Assembly (NCBI RefSeq): GCF_001642795.1 | Contig: NZ_LKEH01000026.1 | Location: 450,342-514,341 of the forward strand | Reading direction: 5' to 3' | Origin: Pseudomonas viridiflava | GTDB lineage: Bacteria > Pseudomonadota > Gammaproteobacteria > Pseudomonadales > Pseudomonadaceae | DNA: 64,000 bases | In this document: positions 25,372 to 36,925 of the stretch, piece after piece | Layout: each line of letters starts with the position of its first letter | Position numbering within the stretch: position 1 is the stretch's first letter | Made by a program: the position numbers and the translations under genes | The notes under the pieces: generated by a model | Databases searched by the model: none | Seen by the model: the letters and a program-made list of their open reading frames with translations, nothing else | What the model was told of the DNA's origin: nothing

Positions 25372-28300
25372 ATGTTTTCCCTGCGCTCTCTTTGTGCTGC
25401 CGCACTGTTTACGCTTAGCCTTTCCATCTCTCCAGCCTTTGCCGCCGACCCGCCCACCAGTGAGGCCGTGCAGCAGAGTCTGGACAAGATCGCCGACCGC
25501 AAACTGCCGGACGCCGACCAGAAAGCGCTGCAACAGGTGCTCGAGCAAACCCTGGCGTTCCTGGCCAGCAAGCAGGACAGCGAGCAGAAGCTGACCGCAC
25601 TCAAGCAGCAACTCAATCAGGCGCCCAAACAAACCAGCGAGAACCAGCGTGAGCTGAGTCGCCTGAAGGAAAGCAAGGTCGTCCCGATTGCGCAGCGCTA
25701 CGGCGGCCTCGATGTGCCGCAGCTGGAGCAGATGCTCAGCCAGCGCAGCACCCAGCAAAGCGATCTGCAAAAAGAACTCAATGACGCCAACAGCCTGAGC
25801 ATTACCGCCCAGACCCGCCCCGAGCGTGCCCAGGCGGAAATCAGCGCCAACCAGAACCGCATCCAGCAGATCAACGCGATCCTCAAGCTGGGCAAGGACA
25901 ACGGCAAGACCCTCAGCACCGATCAGCGCAACCTGCTCAATGCCGAGCTGGCGTCGATCAATGCCCTGAATCTGTTGCGCCGTCAGGAACTGGCCGGCAA
26001 CAGCCAGTTGCAGGACCTGGGCAACAGCCAGCATGACCTGCTCACCGAGAAGGTCGCGCGTCAGGAGCAGGAAATCCAGGACCTGCAAACCCTGATCAAC
26101 GACAAGCGCCGCGCCCAGTCGCAGAAAACTGTGGCCGACCTGTCCCTTGAAGCCCAGAAGTCCGGTGGCAGCAGCCTGCTGGCGACCGAAAGCGCCTACA
26201 ACCTGCAGCTGTCCGACTACCTGCTGCGCGGCACCGACCGCCTCAACGAACTGACCCAGCAGAACCTCAAGACCAAGCAGCAACTGGACAACCTGACCCA
26301 GACCGATCAGGCGCTGAGCGAGCAGATCAATGTCCTCAGCGGCAGCCTGCTGCTGTCCAAGATTCTCTACAAGCAGAAGCAGTCGTTGCCGCATCTGGAA
26401 CTGGACAAGGGGCTGGCAGACGAAATCGCCAACATTCGTCTGTATCAGTTCGAGATCAACCAGAAACGCGAGCAGATGAGCACGCCAACGGCGTATGTCG
26501 AAAAACTGCTCACCACGCAGCCACCGGAAAACGTAACGCCGCAGTTGCGCCGGACCTTGCTGGATCTGGCAATCACCCGCAGCGATCTGCTCGAGCGCCT
26601 GAACCGTGAACTCAGTGCGCTGCTCAACGAATCCATCACCCTGCAACTGAACCAGAAACAGCTGACCAGCACCGCCATCGGCCTGCGCTCCACGCTGGAT
26701 GAGCAGATGTTCTGGATTCCCAGCAACAAGCCGCTGGACATCGAGTGGTTCCAGAACATCTGGCCGCGCCTCGAAAAACAGGTCGCCACCCTGCCCTGGA
26801 CGTCCAGCCTCAGCGAACTGTCGGACGGCCTGACGCAGCGCCCTCTGCTGTTCCTGCCGCTGCTGTTGCTGATCGGTGTGCTGACCTGGCGGCGCAAGGC
26901 GCTGTATCAGCGCCTGAACCGACTGCACGCCGACATCGGCCACTTCAAGCGTGACAGCCAGTGGAAAACTCCGCTGGCCCTGTTGATCAACGTGCTGCTG
27001 GCAATGCCTGTGGCACTCGGGCTGGCCTTGTGCGGCTATGCGCTGCAGATCGATGCCCGCGGGCAGAACGCCAACCTGGGCGAAGCGCTGTTGCAGATCG
27101 CCCTGGCCTGGCTGGTGTTCTACACCGCCTATCGCGTGCTCGCGCCATCGGGCGTTGCGCAACTGCATTTCCGCTGGGAGACGGCACAGGTCGAATTCCT
27201 GCGCGGCTGGGTACGTCGCCTTGGGCTGGTGGTGCTGGCGCTGGTCGCCGTTGTGGCAGTCGCCGAACATCAGCCTGCCGCGCTGGCCGACGACGTGCTG
27301 GGTATTGGCGTGGTGCTGACCTGCTACGCGCTGATGGCCTGGCTGCTGGGTCGCCTGCTGGTTTCGAGCCCGACCCACCACAACGCTTCGCTGTTTCGCA
27401 AAGCCGTGGGTATGGCGTTCACCGCATTGCCCGTCGCCCTGTTCGTGGCGGTTTGCTTCGGCTACTACTACACCGCGCTCAAGCTCAGCGACCGACTGAT
27501 CGACACGCTGTACCTGCTCATGCTCTGGCTGGTGGTGGAAGCCACCTTCGTACGCGGCCTGGGTGTAGCGGCCCGCCGTCTGGCCTACCAGCGCGCTCTG
27601 GCCAAACGTCAGGCCGCTCGCGAAAACGGCGACAGCGATACACCGGTCGAAGAACCCAAACTGGACATCGAACAGGTCAACCAGCAATCGCTGCGTCTGA
27701 TTCGTCTGGCCTTGCTGGGCGGCTTCATCGGCGCGCTGTATCTGGTCTGGGCCGACCTGATCACAGTATTTGCCTATCTCGACAACATCACGCTCTATGA
27801 GTACACCAGCGGCACTGGCGCCAACATGAGCATGGTGCCGATCAGCCTGGGCGATTTCATCGGTGCGGTTGTGATTATCGCCATCACCTTTGTGCTCGCG
27901 GGTAACCTGCCCGGTCTGCTGGAAGTGCTGGTGCTGTCACGCCTGAATCTGGCGCAGGGCAGTGCCTATGCGACGACGACGCTGTTGTCCTACGCCATCG
28001 CCGGGATCGGTTTCGTCACCACGCTCTCGACCCTCGGCGTGAGCTGGGACAAGTTGCAGTGGCTGGTGGCGGCGCTGTCGGTCGGTCTCGGCTTCGGGAT
28101 GCAGGAGATCTTCGCCAACTTCATCTCCGGCATCATGATCCTGTTCGAGCGTCCGGTGCGGATCGGCGACACCATCACCATCGGCAACCTGTCGGGTACG
28201 GTCAGCAAGATCCGCATCCGTGCCACGACCATCACCGACTTCGACCGCAAAGACATCATCGTCCCGAACAAGACGTTCATCACGGGTCAGCTCATCAACT

Positions 28301-28758
28301 GGTCGCTGACCGACACCATTACCCGCGTGACTCTCAAGCTCGGGGTGGACTACGGCTCGGACCTGGATCTGGTGCGCGACCTGCTGTTGCAGGCGGCCCG
28401 TGAGAACCCTCGGGTCCTGAAAGAGCCGGAACCGATCGTCTACTTCCTGAATTTCGGCGAAAGCACGCTGGACCACGAACTGCGCATGCACGTTCGCGAT
28501 CTGGGCGACCGCAACCCGGTGCTGGACGAGATAAACCGGTTCATCAACCGCGAGTTCAAGAAGCAGAAGATCAACATCTCGTTCCGCCAGATGGAGATCT
28601 ACCTCAAGAACACCCAGGGCAAGGAATACAAGATGGTGCCCGTGGACGCCGAGGAAAAGACCGTGCTGCCGACCGAGAAGGCTACACCGCCGGTCAACAC
28701 CAAAGTGGCGCCTGCCACCAAGGATGCGCCAGAACCGCCTGAACTCAGGCTCGACTGA
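25372..28758 (+). CDS. mscK: Mechanosensitive channel MscK (KefA)
   Basis: Protein of 1128 residues. It has a signal peptide (MFSLRSLCAAALFTLSLSIS, cut after AFA) and a large periplasmic coiled-coil region (~25-500, rich in Gln/Leu). About 11 membrane helices follow, then the MscS-type pore and beta domain: LSVGLGFGMQEIFANFISGI and FERPVRIGDTI. The length matches MscK rather than MscS or MscM. In the family it is a K+-dependent tension-gated channel of the inner membrane. The start ATG 25,372 is fixed by the signal peptide; a longer frame begins inside nhaP2. It sits 38 bp after nhaP2. Confidence 0.93.
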   Translation: MFSLRSLCAAALFTLSLSISPAFAADPPTSEAVQQSLDKIADRKLPDADQKALQQVLEQTLAFLASKQDSEQKLTALKQQLNQAPKQTSENQRELSRLKESKVVPIAQRYGGLDVPQLEQMLSQRSTQQSDLQKELNDANSLSITAQTRPERAQAEISANQNRIQQINAILKLGKDNGKTLSTDQRNLLNAELASINALNLLRRQELAGNSQLQDLGNSQHDLLTEKVARQEQEIQDLQTLINDKRRAQSQKTVADLSLEAQKSGGSSLLATESAYNLQLSDYLLRGTDRLNELTQQNLKTKQQLDNLTQTDQALSEQINVLSGSLLLSKILYKQKQSLPHLELDKGLADEIANIRLYQFEINQKREQMSTPTAYVEKLLTTQPPENVTPQLRRTLLDLAITRSDLLERLNRELSALLNESITLQLNQKQLTSTAIGLRSTLDEQMFWIPSNKPLDIEWFQNIWPRLEKQVATLPWTSSLSELSDGLTQRPLLFLPLLLLIGVLTWRRKALYQRLNRLHADIGHFKRDSQWKTPLALLINVLLAMPVALGLALCGYALQIDARGQNANLGEALLQIALAWLVFYTAYRVLAPSGVAQLHFRWETAQVEFLRGWVRRLGLVVLALVAVVAVAEHQPAALADDVLGIGVVLTCYALMAWLLGRLLVSSPTHHNASLFRKAVGMAFTALPVALFVAVCFGYYYTALKLSDRLIDTLYLLMLWLVVEATFVRGLGVAARRLAYQRALAKRQAARENGDSDTPVEEPKLDIEQVNQQSLRLIRLALLGGFIGALYLVWADLITVFAYLDNITLYEYTSGTGANMSMVPISLGDFIGAVVIIAITFVLAGNLPGLLEVLVLSRLNLAQGSAYATTTLLSYAIAGIGFVTTLSTLGVSWDKLQWLVAALSVGLGFGMQEIFANFISGIMILFERPVRIGDTITIGNLSGTVSKIRIRATTITDFDRKDIIVPNKTFITGQLINWSLTDTITRVTLKLGVDYGSDLDLVRDLLLQAARENPRVLKEPEPIVYFLNFGESTLDHELRMHVRDLGDRNPVLDEINRFINREFKKQKINISFRQMEIYLKNTQGKEYKMVPVDAEEKTVLPTEKATPPVNTKVAPATKDAPEPPELRLD

Positions 28759-30282
<1,524 letters not shown>

Positions 30283-30317
30283 CCCCCGCGAGTCGCAAGA
30301 AGGGACGCAGAGAGTCA

Positions 30318-30415
30318 CGGGAAGCATGCCCACGCGATGGGCACGATCCATATCGAGTAATGATCGTTCCTACGCTCCGCGTGGGAATGCCGCCCAAGAC
30401 GCTCCGCGTCCGCTT
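30318..30415. repeat. REP-type element (type 1) abutting the chpC stop
   Basis: Contains cacgcgatgggcacgatc, then gatcgttcctacgctccgcg...ggaatgcc and gacgctccgcgtccgc. It ends directly at the chpC stop codon (30,416) and lies between the convergent selO and chpC. Confidence 0.75.
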
Positions 30416-30904
30416 TCAGCCGCGCGAAGATGGATTGGCCAGCCCCGCATCGACCAGCCATTGCTCCAGCCCTACCAGATCGGGAATACGGGCGACGGTG
30501 TCGCCGACCTGCACCGCAGCCAGTTCCAGTTCGGCCAAGGGCACATCGACGTAGCTCAACTGGCTGTCGACCTTGCAGGAGCGCGGGATGCCTTGGGTCA
30601 GCAGGGCGATGAACCGGACGTCATGGCGTCCTCCCAGCGCATTGAGCACCACGATGCGGGCACGACCGCCGACCCGGGTGCGCCCCCCACAGGCGGCTTC
30701 GAAACTGAGCAGCGGCAAGGTCAGCTCACGCCAGCTGATAGGTCCCAGGTACCACTCGGGCGCGCCCGGCTCGGCGCTGCAGTCCTGATAGTCGATCAGT
30801 TCTGCAACGGCCACATTGGGCAGCAACAGGTGGCGGTCGCTCAAGGGCAACAGCAGGCCGGTGAGACTGGTCAGACGGCTGGTCTGGAACGTGCTTTCAG
30901 ACAT
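30416..30904 (-). CDS. chpC: CheW-like protein ChpC
   Basis: CheW-domain protein of 162 residues (e.g. SLTGLLLPLSDRHLLLPNVAVAELID near the N-terminus). It is the last gene of the Pil-Chp operon. In P. aeruginosa, ChpC is an accessory CheW for ChpA that links additional chemoreceptor inputs to type IV pilus control. Its ATG lies inside the last codons of chpA (8-bp overlap), so the two are translationally coupled. Position, size and CheW fold support the name; chpB, normally between chpA and chpC, is absent. Confidence 0.85.
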   Translation of the reverse strand: MSESTFQTSRLTSLTGLLLPLSDRHLLLPNVAVAELIDYQDCSAEPGAPEWYLGPISWRELTLPLLSFEAACGGRTRVGGRARIVVLNALGGRHDVRFIALLTQGIPRSCKVDSQLSYVDVPLAELELAAVQVGDTVARIPDLVGLEQWLVDAGLANPSSRG

Positions 30905-33900
30905 TGACCTGACTCCAGTAGGCGATGCTGTCCAGCAGCACGCTCTCTTGATAAGGCTTGCTCAGGTACTCGTTGACGCCAATCGCCATGGCGCGGTCGC
31001 GGTGTTTCTGGCCGGAGCGGGAAGTGATCATGATGATCGGCAAATCCTTGAGCTGCTCGTCATGACGAATCTGGCTGGCCACTTCGAAGCCGTCCATGCG
31101 CGGCATCTCGATGTCCAGCAGCATGATGTCCGGGGTGTGTTCCTGAAGCAGGCTCATGGCGTCGACACCATCCTTGGCCGTCAGCACATGCATGCCGTGG
31201 CGTTCCAGCAATCGGCCGGTCACCTTGCGTACCGTGACCGAGTCGTCCACCACCATGACCAGCAGCGGCCTGGCCTGTTCGATCTCGTGGAACGTCTGCA
31301 TAGGTCCGTCAGTTGCCGGTCTGTGCAGGCGGCCCTGCAAGGTACGAATCTGCGCCATCAGGTCGAGAATCAGCACCACACGACCATCGCCCAGAATGGT
31401 TGCGCCGGAAATGCCCTGAACCCTGGCGAATTGCGGGCCGAGGTTCTTGACCACGATTTCCCGCGAGCCGGCCAGCGCATCGACCTGCACGGCCACCCAC
31501 TGGTCCTGCAGATGCACCAGCAGCACCGGCAGCGGCTCGAGCTGGCCGATCAGGCGTGGCGGGCTGTTGTCGATCAGCTCACCCAGATAGCGCAATTCAT
31601 AGCTGCGTCCGCCGTACTGATAGCGCGGCGGGCTGGTCTGGTAGCAGGTGTCCAGCTCATTGGGCATGACCCGCACGATGCCATCGACGGTATTCAGCGG
31701 CACGGCGTACTGCTCTTCGCCGCAGGTGACCATCAGCGCGCGGTTGACCGAGACCGAGAACGGCAGGCGAATCCTGAAGCGAGTGCCCTTGCCCGGCGTC
31801 GAGTCGATCACCATCGATCCGCCCAATTGCTTGACCTCGGCGTGCACCACGTCCATGCCCACGCCACGTCCGGAAATCTGCGTGATGATTTCCGTCGTGG
31901 AGAACCCGGCCTGCAGGATGAACGGCAGAACCTCGTGATCGGCAAGATCGGCATCAGGGTGGATCATGCCGCGCTTGATCGCCTTGCGTCGCACGGCGGC
32001 CAGATCGACCCCCGACCCGTCATCGCTGAGTTCGATCAGGATGTCGCCGCCCTCGTGCATCAGTTCCAGCGTGATCAACCCCTGCTCGGGCTTGCCCGCC
32101 GCAAGGCGCCTTTCAGTGCTTTCAAGGCCGTGGTCGACGGCGTTGCGCAGCATGTGCTCCAGCGGCGCGACCATCCGTTCCAGCACATTACGGTCCATTT
32201 CGCCGTCGGCGTTGGCCACCTCGAACTGCACCTTCTTGTTCAACTGAGTCGCAACCTGCCGCACGACACGTCGCAAACGCGGGACCATGCGCTCGAAAGG
32301 CACCATGCGCGTACGCATCAGGCCTTCCTGCAATTGAGTGTTGACCCGTGCCTGCTGGGACAACAGCATTTCGGCGTCACGCGTGCGTGCGCCGAGGGTT
32401 TCCTTGAGGTCCATCAGGTCGGATGCCGACTCGAATAGCGCGCGGGACAGCTGTTGCAACTGGGAGTGGCGGTCCATTTCCAGCGGATCGAATTCTTCGT
32501 AGCCAAGGCGCTCGGCCTGCACCTGCTCGCGACTGAGAATCCGCCCCTGGGTTTCCATGTCCAGACGTCGCAACTGATCGCGCATCCGCTCGATGGTCGT
32601 TTCCATCTCCACCAGCGCGACCTGAGCGTCAAGCATCTGCTGTTCGATGCGCCCTCGAAAGATCGACGTCTCACCCGCCAGGTTAACCAGATTCTCCAAC
32701 TGCTCAGCCGGCACCTTGATCGTTTCCGGCACGTTGCGCTCGGACTCGGCATCCGCTGCGGCCACGGGTGCAGCCACGGGCTCCGGCTCGGGCGCGTTCA
32801 CCAGCGGCAGCCGTTGCCCCGGCTCCTGGCTGGCGAGGTTCTGAATGTTTTGAATCAACAGAGTGGCATCAGGCAGCGGCTTGTCGGCCCGCACGGCATC
32901 GAGCATGTCGGCCAGCACGTCATGACCGCTCTGCAGCAGGCTCATCATCAGCGGATCAGCCTGCATGACACCTGACGACAACCCTTCATAGAGCGTTTCG
33001 AGCTCATGGGCGAGGTCACCGATGGGGGCGATCTCGACCATGCGCGCCCCGCCCTTCAGCGTATGCAGATCACGCAGCAGGTTCTCGACTTCCAGGGTGT
33101 TCTGCGGGTCAGCCTGCCAGCGCGACAGGGATGCGCCGGAGCTTTCCAGCAAGTCGAAGCCTTCTTCGAGGAAGATTTCCAGCAGTTCGGTATCGCGTTC
33201 CTGCGGCTCTTCGACGTGTTTCGTTGGCGCAACGGGCTCAGGCTCGCCGAACTCGCCGTTTCTACACTGAATCAACGCGTCGATCAGTGGCGCCGGATCG
33301 CTGAGCGCTTCGTGCCGAAACAACTGTTCCAGCATGATCGCCAGTTCGTCGTGGCTCTTGAGCAGCAGTTCGGCCAGTTGCGGCGAATGGTTGAAGCGCC
33401 GGTCGATCAGCCCCTCGTAGAGGTTCTCCAGCTCGTGGGCCAGATCGCCCACTTCGGCGACTTCTGCCATCCGCGCACCGCCTTTCAGGGTGTGCAGATC
33501 GCGTTGCAACGAAGACAGCGGCAACGGGTTTTCCGGCTCGTCCAGCCAGCGCTGCAGGGCTTGCCCGGCACTGTCGAGGATGTCGACGGCTTCCTCGAGA
33601 AATATTTCGACAATTTCGTCGTCCAGACTCGCCGCTTCAGATGACAGAGCTTCGGATTGCGGGACCTCGCTGGCCATCTGTGCAGTGGCGGCATTGAGTT
33701 CAGTGACACTCAGCGTGCGGTGCCCATCGCTCTTGATCAGCCCGGTCGCGGAAGGGTCAAGCGCCTGTTCGAGCAGGTCGTGCAAGGCCCGCACGCATTC
33801 GGGACGCGGGTCGACGTTCTGCCCGGCCGCGACCTGATCGAGCATATTGATCAGCGCTTCGTGAGCCCGCTCGGCATCGTCGAAGAACTGATCGCTGACC

Positions 33901-36878
33901 GCCAGGCTGCTTTCTTCCACGGCGCCATACAGGTCGAGCAAGGCTTCGCACAGCTCATCGACCTGCGGCAGATCGGCCAGATGCGCGCCATGACCCAGAG
34001 TGGTCAGCTCATCGAGCAGCGCACTGAGTTCCTGTCGCTCGCCGGGATGTTCGCGCCAGCGTCGCAACAGGTTTTCCGCATCCAGCACGATGTCCATGCC
34101 TTCGGCGAGGAAGCTGGCAATGAGCTTGGGATTACGCTTGATGCGCAGGCCGTTGTCCGACTCGCGCAGGGCAGCGGTCAGACGGTCATTGAGCAGCGCG
34201 CAGGCGGCCTCGATCAGGGCAGGCGCACCGGGAATCGGTGCCAGCGGCTGGCTGTCCAGTTGCTCCAGCCCCTTGCGCAACAGCGGCTCCGCGCTGCGCA
34301 GCAGACGGATTTCGGGCGTGCCGATGGCGATCAGGTTGGCCTTGTACTCGCGCACCAGTTGATCCAGCGGGCTGGCCAGTTCGGCCATCGGCAAAACGCC
34401 CGCCATGTGTGCGCTGCCCTTGAGGGTATGCAGGGCACGCAACAGGCTGTCGCTGATCGACGGCGACGGTGACTGTTCGGCGCTTTCAAGGAAGCGATCC
34501 AGCGTGCCCAGGTGCCCGAGGGCTTCCTGACGGAAGATCTCCAGCAATTGCGGATCGATGACTTCGACATTGGGCTCGTTCGGCTGTACCGGCAGTGCTG
34601 GCGGCTCCAGGCCGTTGGCCAATGCATGGGCGCGGGCCGCGAGCACGTCGACATCGTCGCGCTGACGCTGCGCCCCTTCGGCATAATCCGTGATGACCCG
34701 CGGCAGCAACACCAGCACATCGGTCAGCAACTGCTGGACGTCCAGCGCTGGCGGCACGTCGCCCTCCAGCACACGGTTCAGCAGGTTTTCCACCGCCCAG
34801 GCCAGTTCGCTCAGAATCAGCGCCCGCACCATTCGGCCGCTACCCTTCAAGGTGTGAAAGGCACGGCGCACTTCGGTCAGCGCGACCACATCCCACTGAT
34901 CGCCCTTGCCCAGCGAAGCAAACCAGCGAGGCAGGTACTCGCGCAGCGCATCCAGCACCTCGTCAGCTTCCTCCAGAAACACTTCGCGCAGCTCTTCGTC
35001 TACGGCATCTTCGCCTGCGGGCGGTGGCAGCAGGCTGGTGGGCGCATTACGGGCCGGAGGATTGACGGCCGAGACCGGTCTGGCCAGCACTTGAGCGATG
35101 GTCTGCGTCGGGCTGACCAGCGCCTTGCGGTCGTCCAGCGCCAGCAGTTCGTCCTGGGTAATGACTTCGTCGAGCAGCGGCACTTCCAGAGAGTCCGGCG
35201 CTGGCGTGTAGCCCAGCCGGGCCAGACTCTGCTGCGCCATGTCGAGGATCTGGTCGCCCGGCGCTTCATGGTCCTCGCCCATGCGTTCCAGGTAGTACTC
35301 GACGCAGCTGATGGTGTCGGCCAGAGAGTCGAGCTGCATCGCGCCGGGACGCGTCTCGTCCACCAGCAGGTGTTCCTGAATGTATTCGTTGCACGCCGCC
35401 AGCAGACTGGCCGCTCGCGCCAGTGGAATCATTGCCAGCGCGCCGCGCACCTGGACCAGCAAGGCGCACAGCGGGTCGAGGCGCTGGCGGTCCCATTCGC
35501 TGTCGATGTACTCCAGAATCACGTCCTTGGCCTGCTGCAGCACCACACGCGCTTCGCGAATCACCAACTGGTGGATCTGGGTCAGGTCGGTGGTCGGCAG
35601 ACGGCTGTCTTCACGGCTGTCCTGCTCGGTACTGCCCGCCATGCCGGCCAGGGTCGACTCGACGTACAGCAAGGCACCCGCCACGTCCATCAACGCTGCA
35701 TCGCTGGGCTCGCGCTGCCCATGCGCCATGCCCTGCACCACCGCAAGCTGGTCGATGATGACCTTGCGCGGCTGGCCGAAACCGAGTACCGCCAGGGTGT
35801 CGGCGATCTGCCGCAACGGCGGCAACAAAGGGTTCAGCTCGCTGACGTGCTCCCGGTCGCCGCGCACGAACACATCCAGCCGCTCCTTGACCCGCACCAG
35901 CCCTTCACACAACGCCACGATGACCGAACGCATGGCGTCACGGTCCGGCCCGGCCATGCGGGCGCGTTCTTCGTTGACCACGTCGTTGCCGGGCAGCGCA
36001 TCGGCGAGCGCGTACTGATCCTTGAGATCGAGCATCTTCGGCGCGAGGCTGTCGGACTTGGCGATGTAGAACAGCAGACTTTTCAGCAGCTCTTCGGGCG
36101 CGGGCTGGTTAATACCTTCGATGCCCTGCTCGGCCAGTCGCTTGAGTTCCTTGTCGGCATCCTTGAGCAGGCTGCGCAGTGCCGGGCTGTTGGCGAAGTT
36201 GCCGTTGAGCATGGTCTCGACCAGTGCCGTGGCGATTCGCCAGAGCGGCCCCAGCGGCGCATCCTCACAAAGCTGTTCCAGACGGGCGAAGACCTTGGCC
36301 ATGTAACCGAGTTGCGTCTTGACGCCCTGCTCGCGCATCAGGCCCGCCAAAGCGGCCTGCAGGGTCTGACGCAACTTGCGCAACAGATTGGGCAGATCAG
36401 GCGTATTACGCCGGGCCAGTTCTTCCTCGTCCAATGCGGGAACAACGACCAGTTGCGGGGCGAACAGACTGGTTTCCGACAGCAGGCTTTCGCCTCGGGC
36501 GCTGCGCAAGTCGTTGAGCAGCGGCAGGACCACCAGCGGCAGATCCCGGCGCGCCGAATGAATGCGCTCCAGATACACCGGCAACTGGGTCATGGCCTGA
36601 ATCAGCAACTGCTCGGACTCGACCGGATGGCTGACGCGTTTCTGCTGCACGGCCAGCACCAGTTGCTCGATTTCCTCGGCCAGCAGCGCTGCGCCGTAGA
36701 ATTCGATCATCTGCAGGCTGCCATGAACCTGATGCACAAGGTTCAGGCACTCGGCTATCGCGGCCTCTTCCGCAGGGTTTTCGATGAATTCGTCCAGTGC
36801 ATGACGTGCCTGCGTGAGCGTCTCGGCGATCTCGCCCTTGAGCCACTCCAGCGCCACATAGTCGTGACGATCAGCCAT
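30897..36878 (-). CDS. chpA: ChpA, hybrid CheA-type histidine kinase of twitching motility
   Basis: Protein of 1993 residues. Several Hpt-type modules are visible: VHQVHGSLQM (~H49), FHTLKGSGRM (~675), LHTLKGSAHM (~815), and two LHTLKGGARM (~1128 and ~1270). Degenerate ones such as DELTTLGHGAHL (~958) correspond to the Thr/Ser phosphotransfer sites described in P. aeruginosa ChpA. A CheA dimerisation/ATPase core follows (RNAVDHGLE, GRGVGMDVV), then a CheW domain (~1700-1800) and a C-terminal REC (IMLLDIEMPRMDGFE). It phosphorylates PilG and PilH to direct pilus extension and retraction. It starts 47 bp after pilJ, where pilK sits in P. aeruginosa. Confidence 0.95.
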   Translation of the reverse strand: MADRHDYVALEWLKGEIAETLTQARHALDEFIENPAEEAAIAECLNLVHQVHGSLQMIEFYGAALLAEEIEQLVLAVQQKRVSHPVESEQLLIQAMTQLPVYLERIHSARRDLPLVVLPLLNDLRSARGESLLSETSLFAPQLVVVPALDEEELARRNTPDLPNLLRKLRQTLQAALAGLMREQGVKTQLGYMAKVFARLEQLCEDAPLGPLWRIATALVETMLNGNFANSPALRSLLKDADKELKRLAEQGIEGINQPAPEELLKSLLFYIAKSDSLAPKMLDLKDQYALADALPGNDVVNEERARMAGPDRDAMRSVIVALCEGLVRVKERLDVFVRGDREHVSELNPLLPPLRQIADTLAVLGFGQPRKVIIDQLAVVQGMAHGQREPSDAALMDVAGALLYVESTLAGMAGSTEQDSREDSRLPTTDLTQIHQLVIREARVVLQQAKDVILEYIDSEWDRQRLDPLCALLVQVRGALAMIPLARAASLLAACNEYIQEHLLVDETRPGAMQLDSLADTISCVEYYLERMGEDHEAPGDQILDMAQQSLARLGYTPAPDSLEVPLLDEVITQDELLALDDRKALVSPTQTIAQVLARPVSAVNPPARNAPTSLLPPPAGEDAVDEELREVFLEEADEVLDALREYLPRWFASLGKGDQWDVVALTEVRRAFHTLKGSGRMVRALILSELAWAVENLLNRVLEGDVPPALDVQQLLTDVLVLLPRVITDYAEGAQRQRDDVDVLAARAHALANGLEPPALPVQPNEPNVEVIDPQLLEIFRQEALGHLGTLDRFLESAEQSPSPSISDSLLRALHTLKGSAHMAGVLPMAELASPLDQLVREYKANLIAIGTPEIRLLRSAEPLLRKGLEQLDSQPLAPIPGAPALIEAACALLNDRLTAALRESDNGLRIKRNPKLIASFLAEGMDIVLDAENLLRRWREHPGERQELSALLDELTTLGHGAHLADLPQVDELCEALLDLYGAVEESSLAVSDQFFDDAERAHEALINMLDQVAAGQNVDPRPECVRALHDLLEQALDPSATGLIKSDGHRTLSVTELNAATAQMASEVPQSEALSSEAASLDDEIVEIFLEEAVDILDSAGQALQRWLDEPENPLPLSSLQRDLHTLKGGARMAEVAEVGDLAHELENLYEGLIDRRFNHSPQLAELLLKSHDELAIMLEQLFRHEALSDPAPLIDALIQCRNGEFGEPEPVAPTKHVEEPQERDTELLEIFLEEGFDLLESSGASLSRWQADPQNTLEVENLLRDLHTLKGGARMVEIAPIGDLAHELETLYEGLSSGVMQADPLMMSLLQSGHDVLADMLDAVRADKPLPDATLLIQNIQNLASQEPGQRLPLVNAPEPEPVAAPVAAADAESERNVPETIKVPAEQLENLVNLAGETSIFRGRIEQQMLDAQVALVEMETTIERMRDQLRRLDMETQGRILSREQVQAERLGYEEFDPLEMDRHSQLQQLSRALFESASDLMDLKETLGARTRDAEMLLSQQARVNTQLQEGLMRTRMVPFERMVPRLRRVVRQVATQLNKKVQFEVANADGEMDRNVLERMVAPLEHMLRNAVDHGLESTERRLAAGKPEQGLITLELMHEGGDILIELSDDGSGVDLAAVRRKAIKRGMIHPDADLADHEVLPFILQAGFSTTEIITQISGRGVGMDVVHAEVKQLGGSMVIDSTPGKGTRFRIRLPFSVSVNRALMVTCGEEQYAVPLNTVDGIVRVMPNELDTCYQTSPPRYQYGGRSYELRYLGELIDNSPPRLIGQLEPLPVLLVHLQDQWVAVQVDALAGSREIVVKNLGPQFARVQGISGATILGDGRVVLILDLMAQIRTLQGRLHRPATDGPMQTFHEIEQARPLLVMVVDDSVTVRKVTGRLLERHGMHVLTAKDGVDAMSLLQEHTPDIMLLDIEMPRMDGFEVASQIRHDEQLKDLPIIMITSRSGQKHRDRAMAIGVNEYLSKPYQESVLLDSIAYWSQVNV

Positions 36879-36925
36879 GACAGATACCGCCCTTTACCCG
36901 GTCCAGATCGTTCATTGAGTGAACA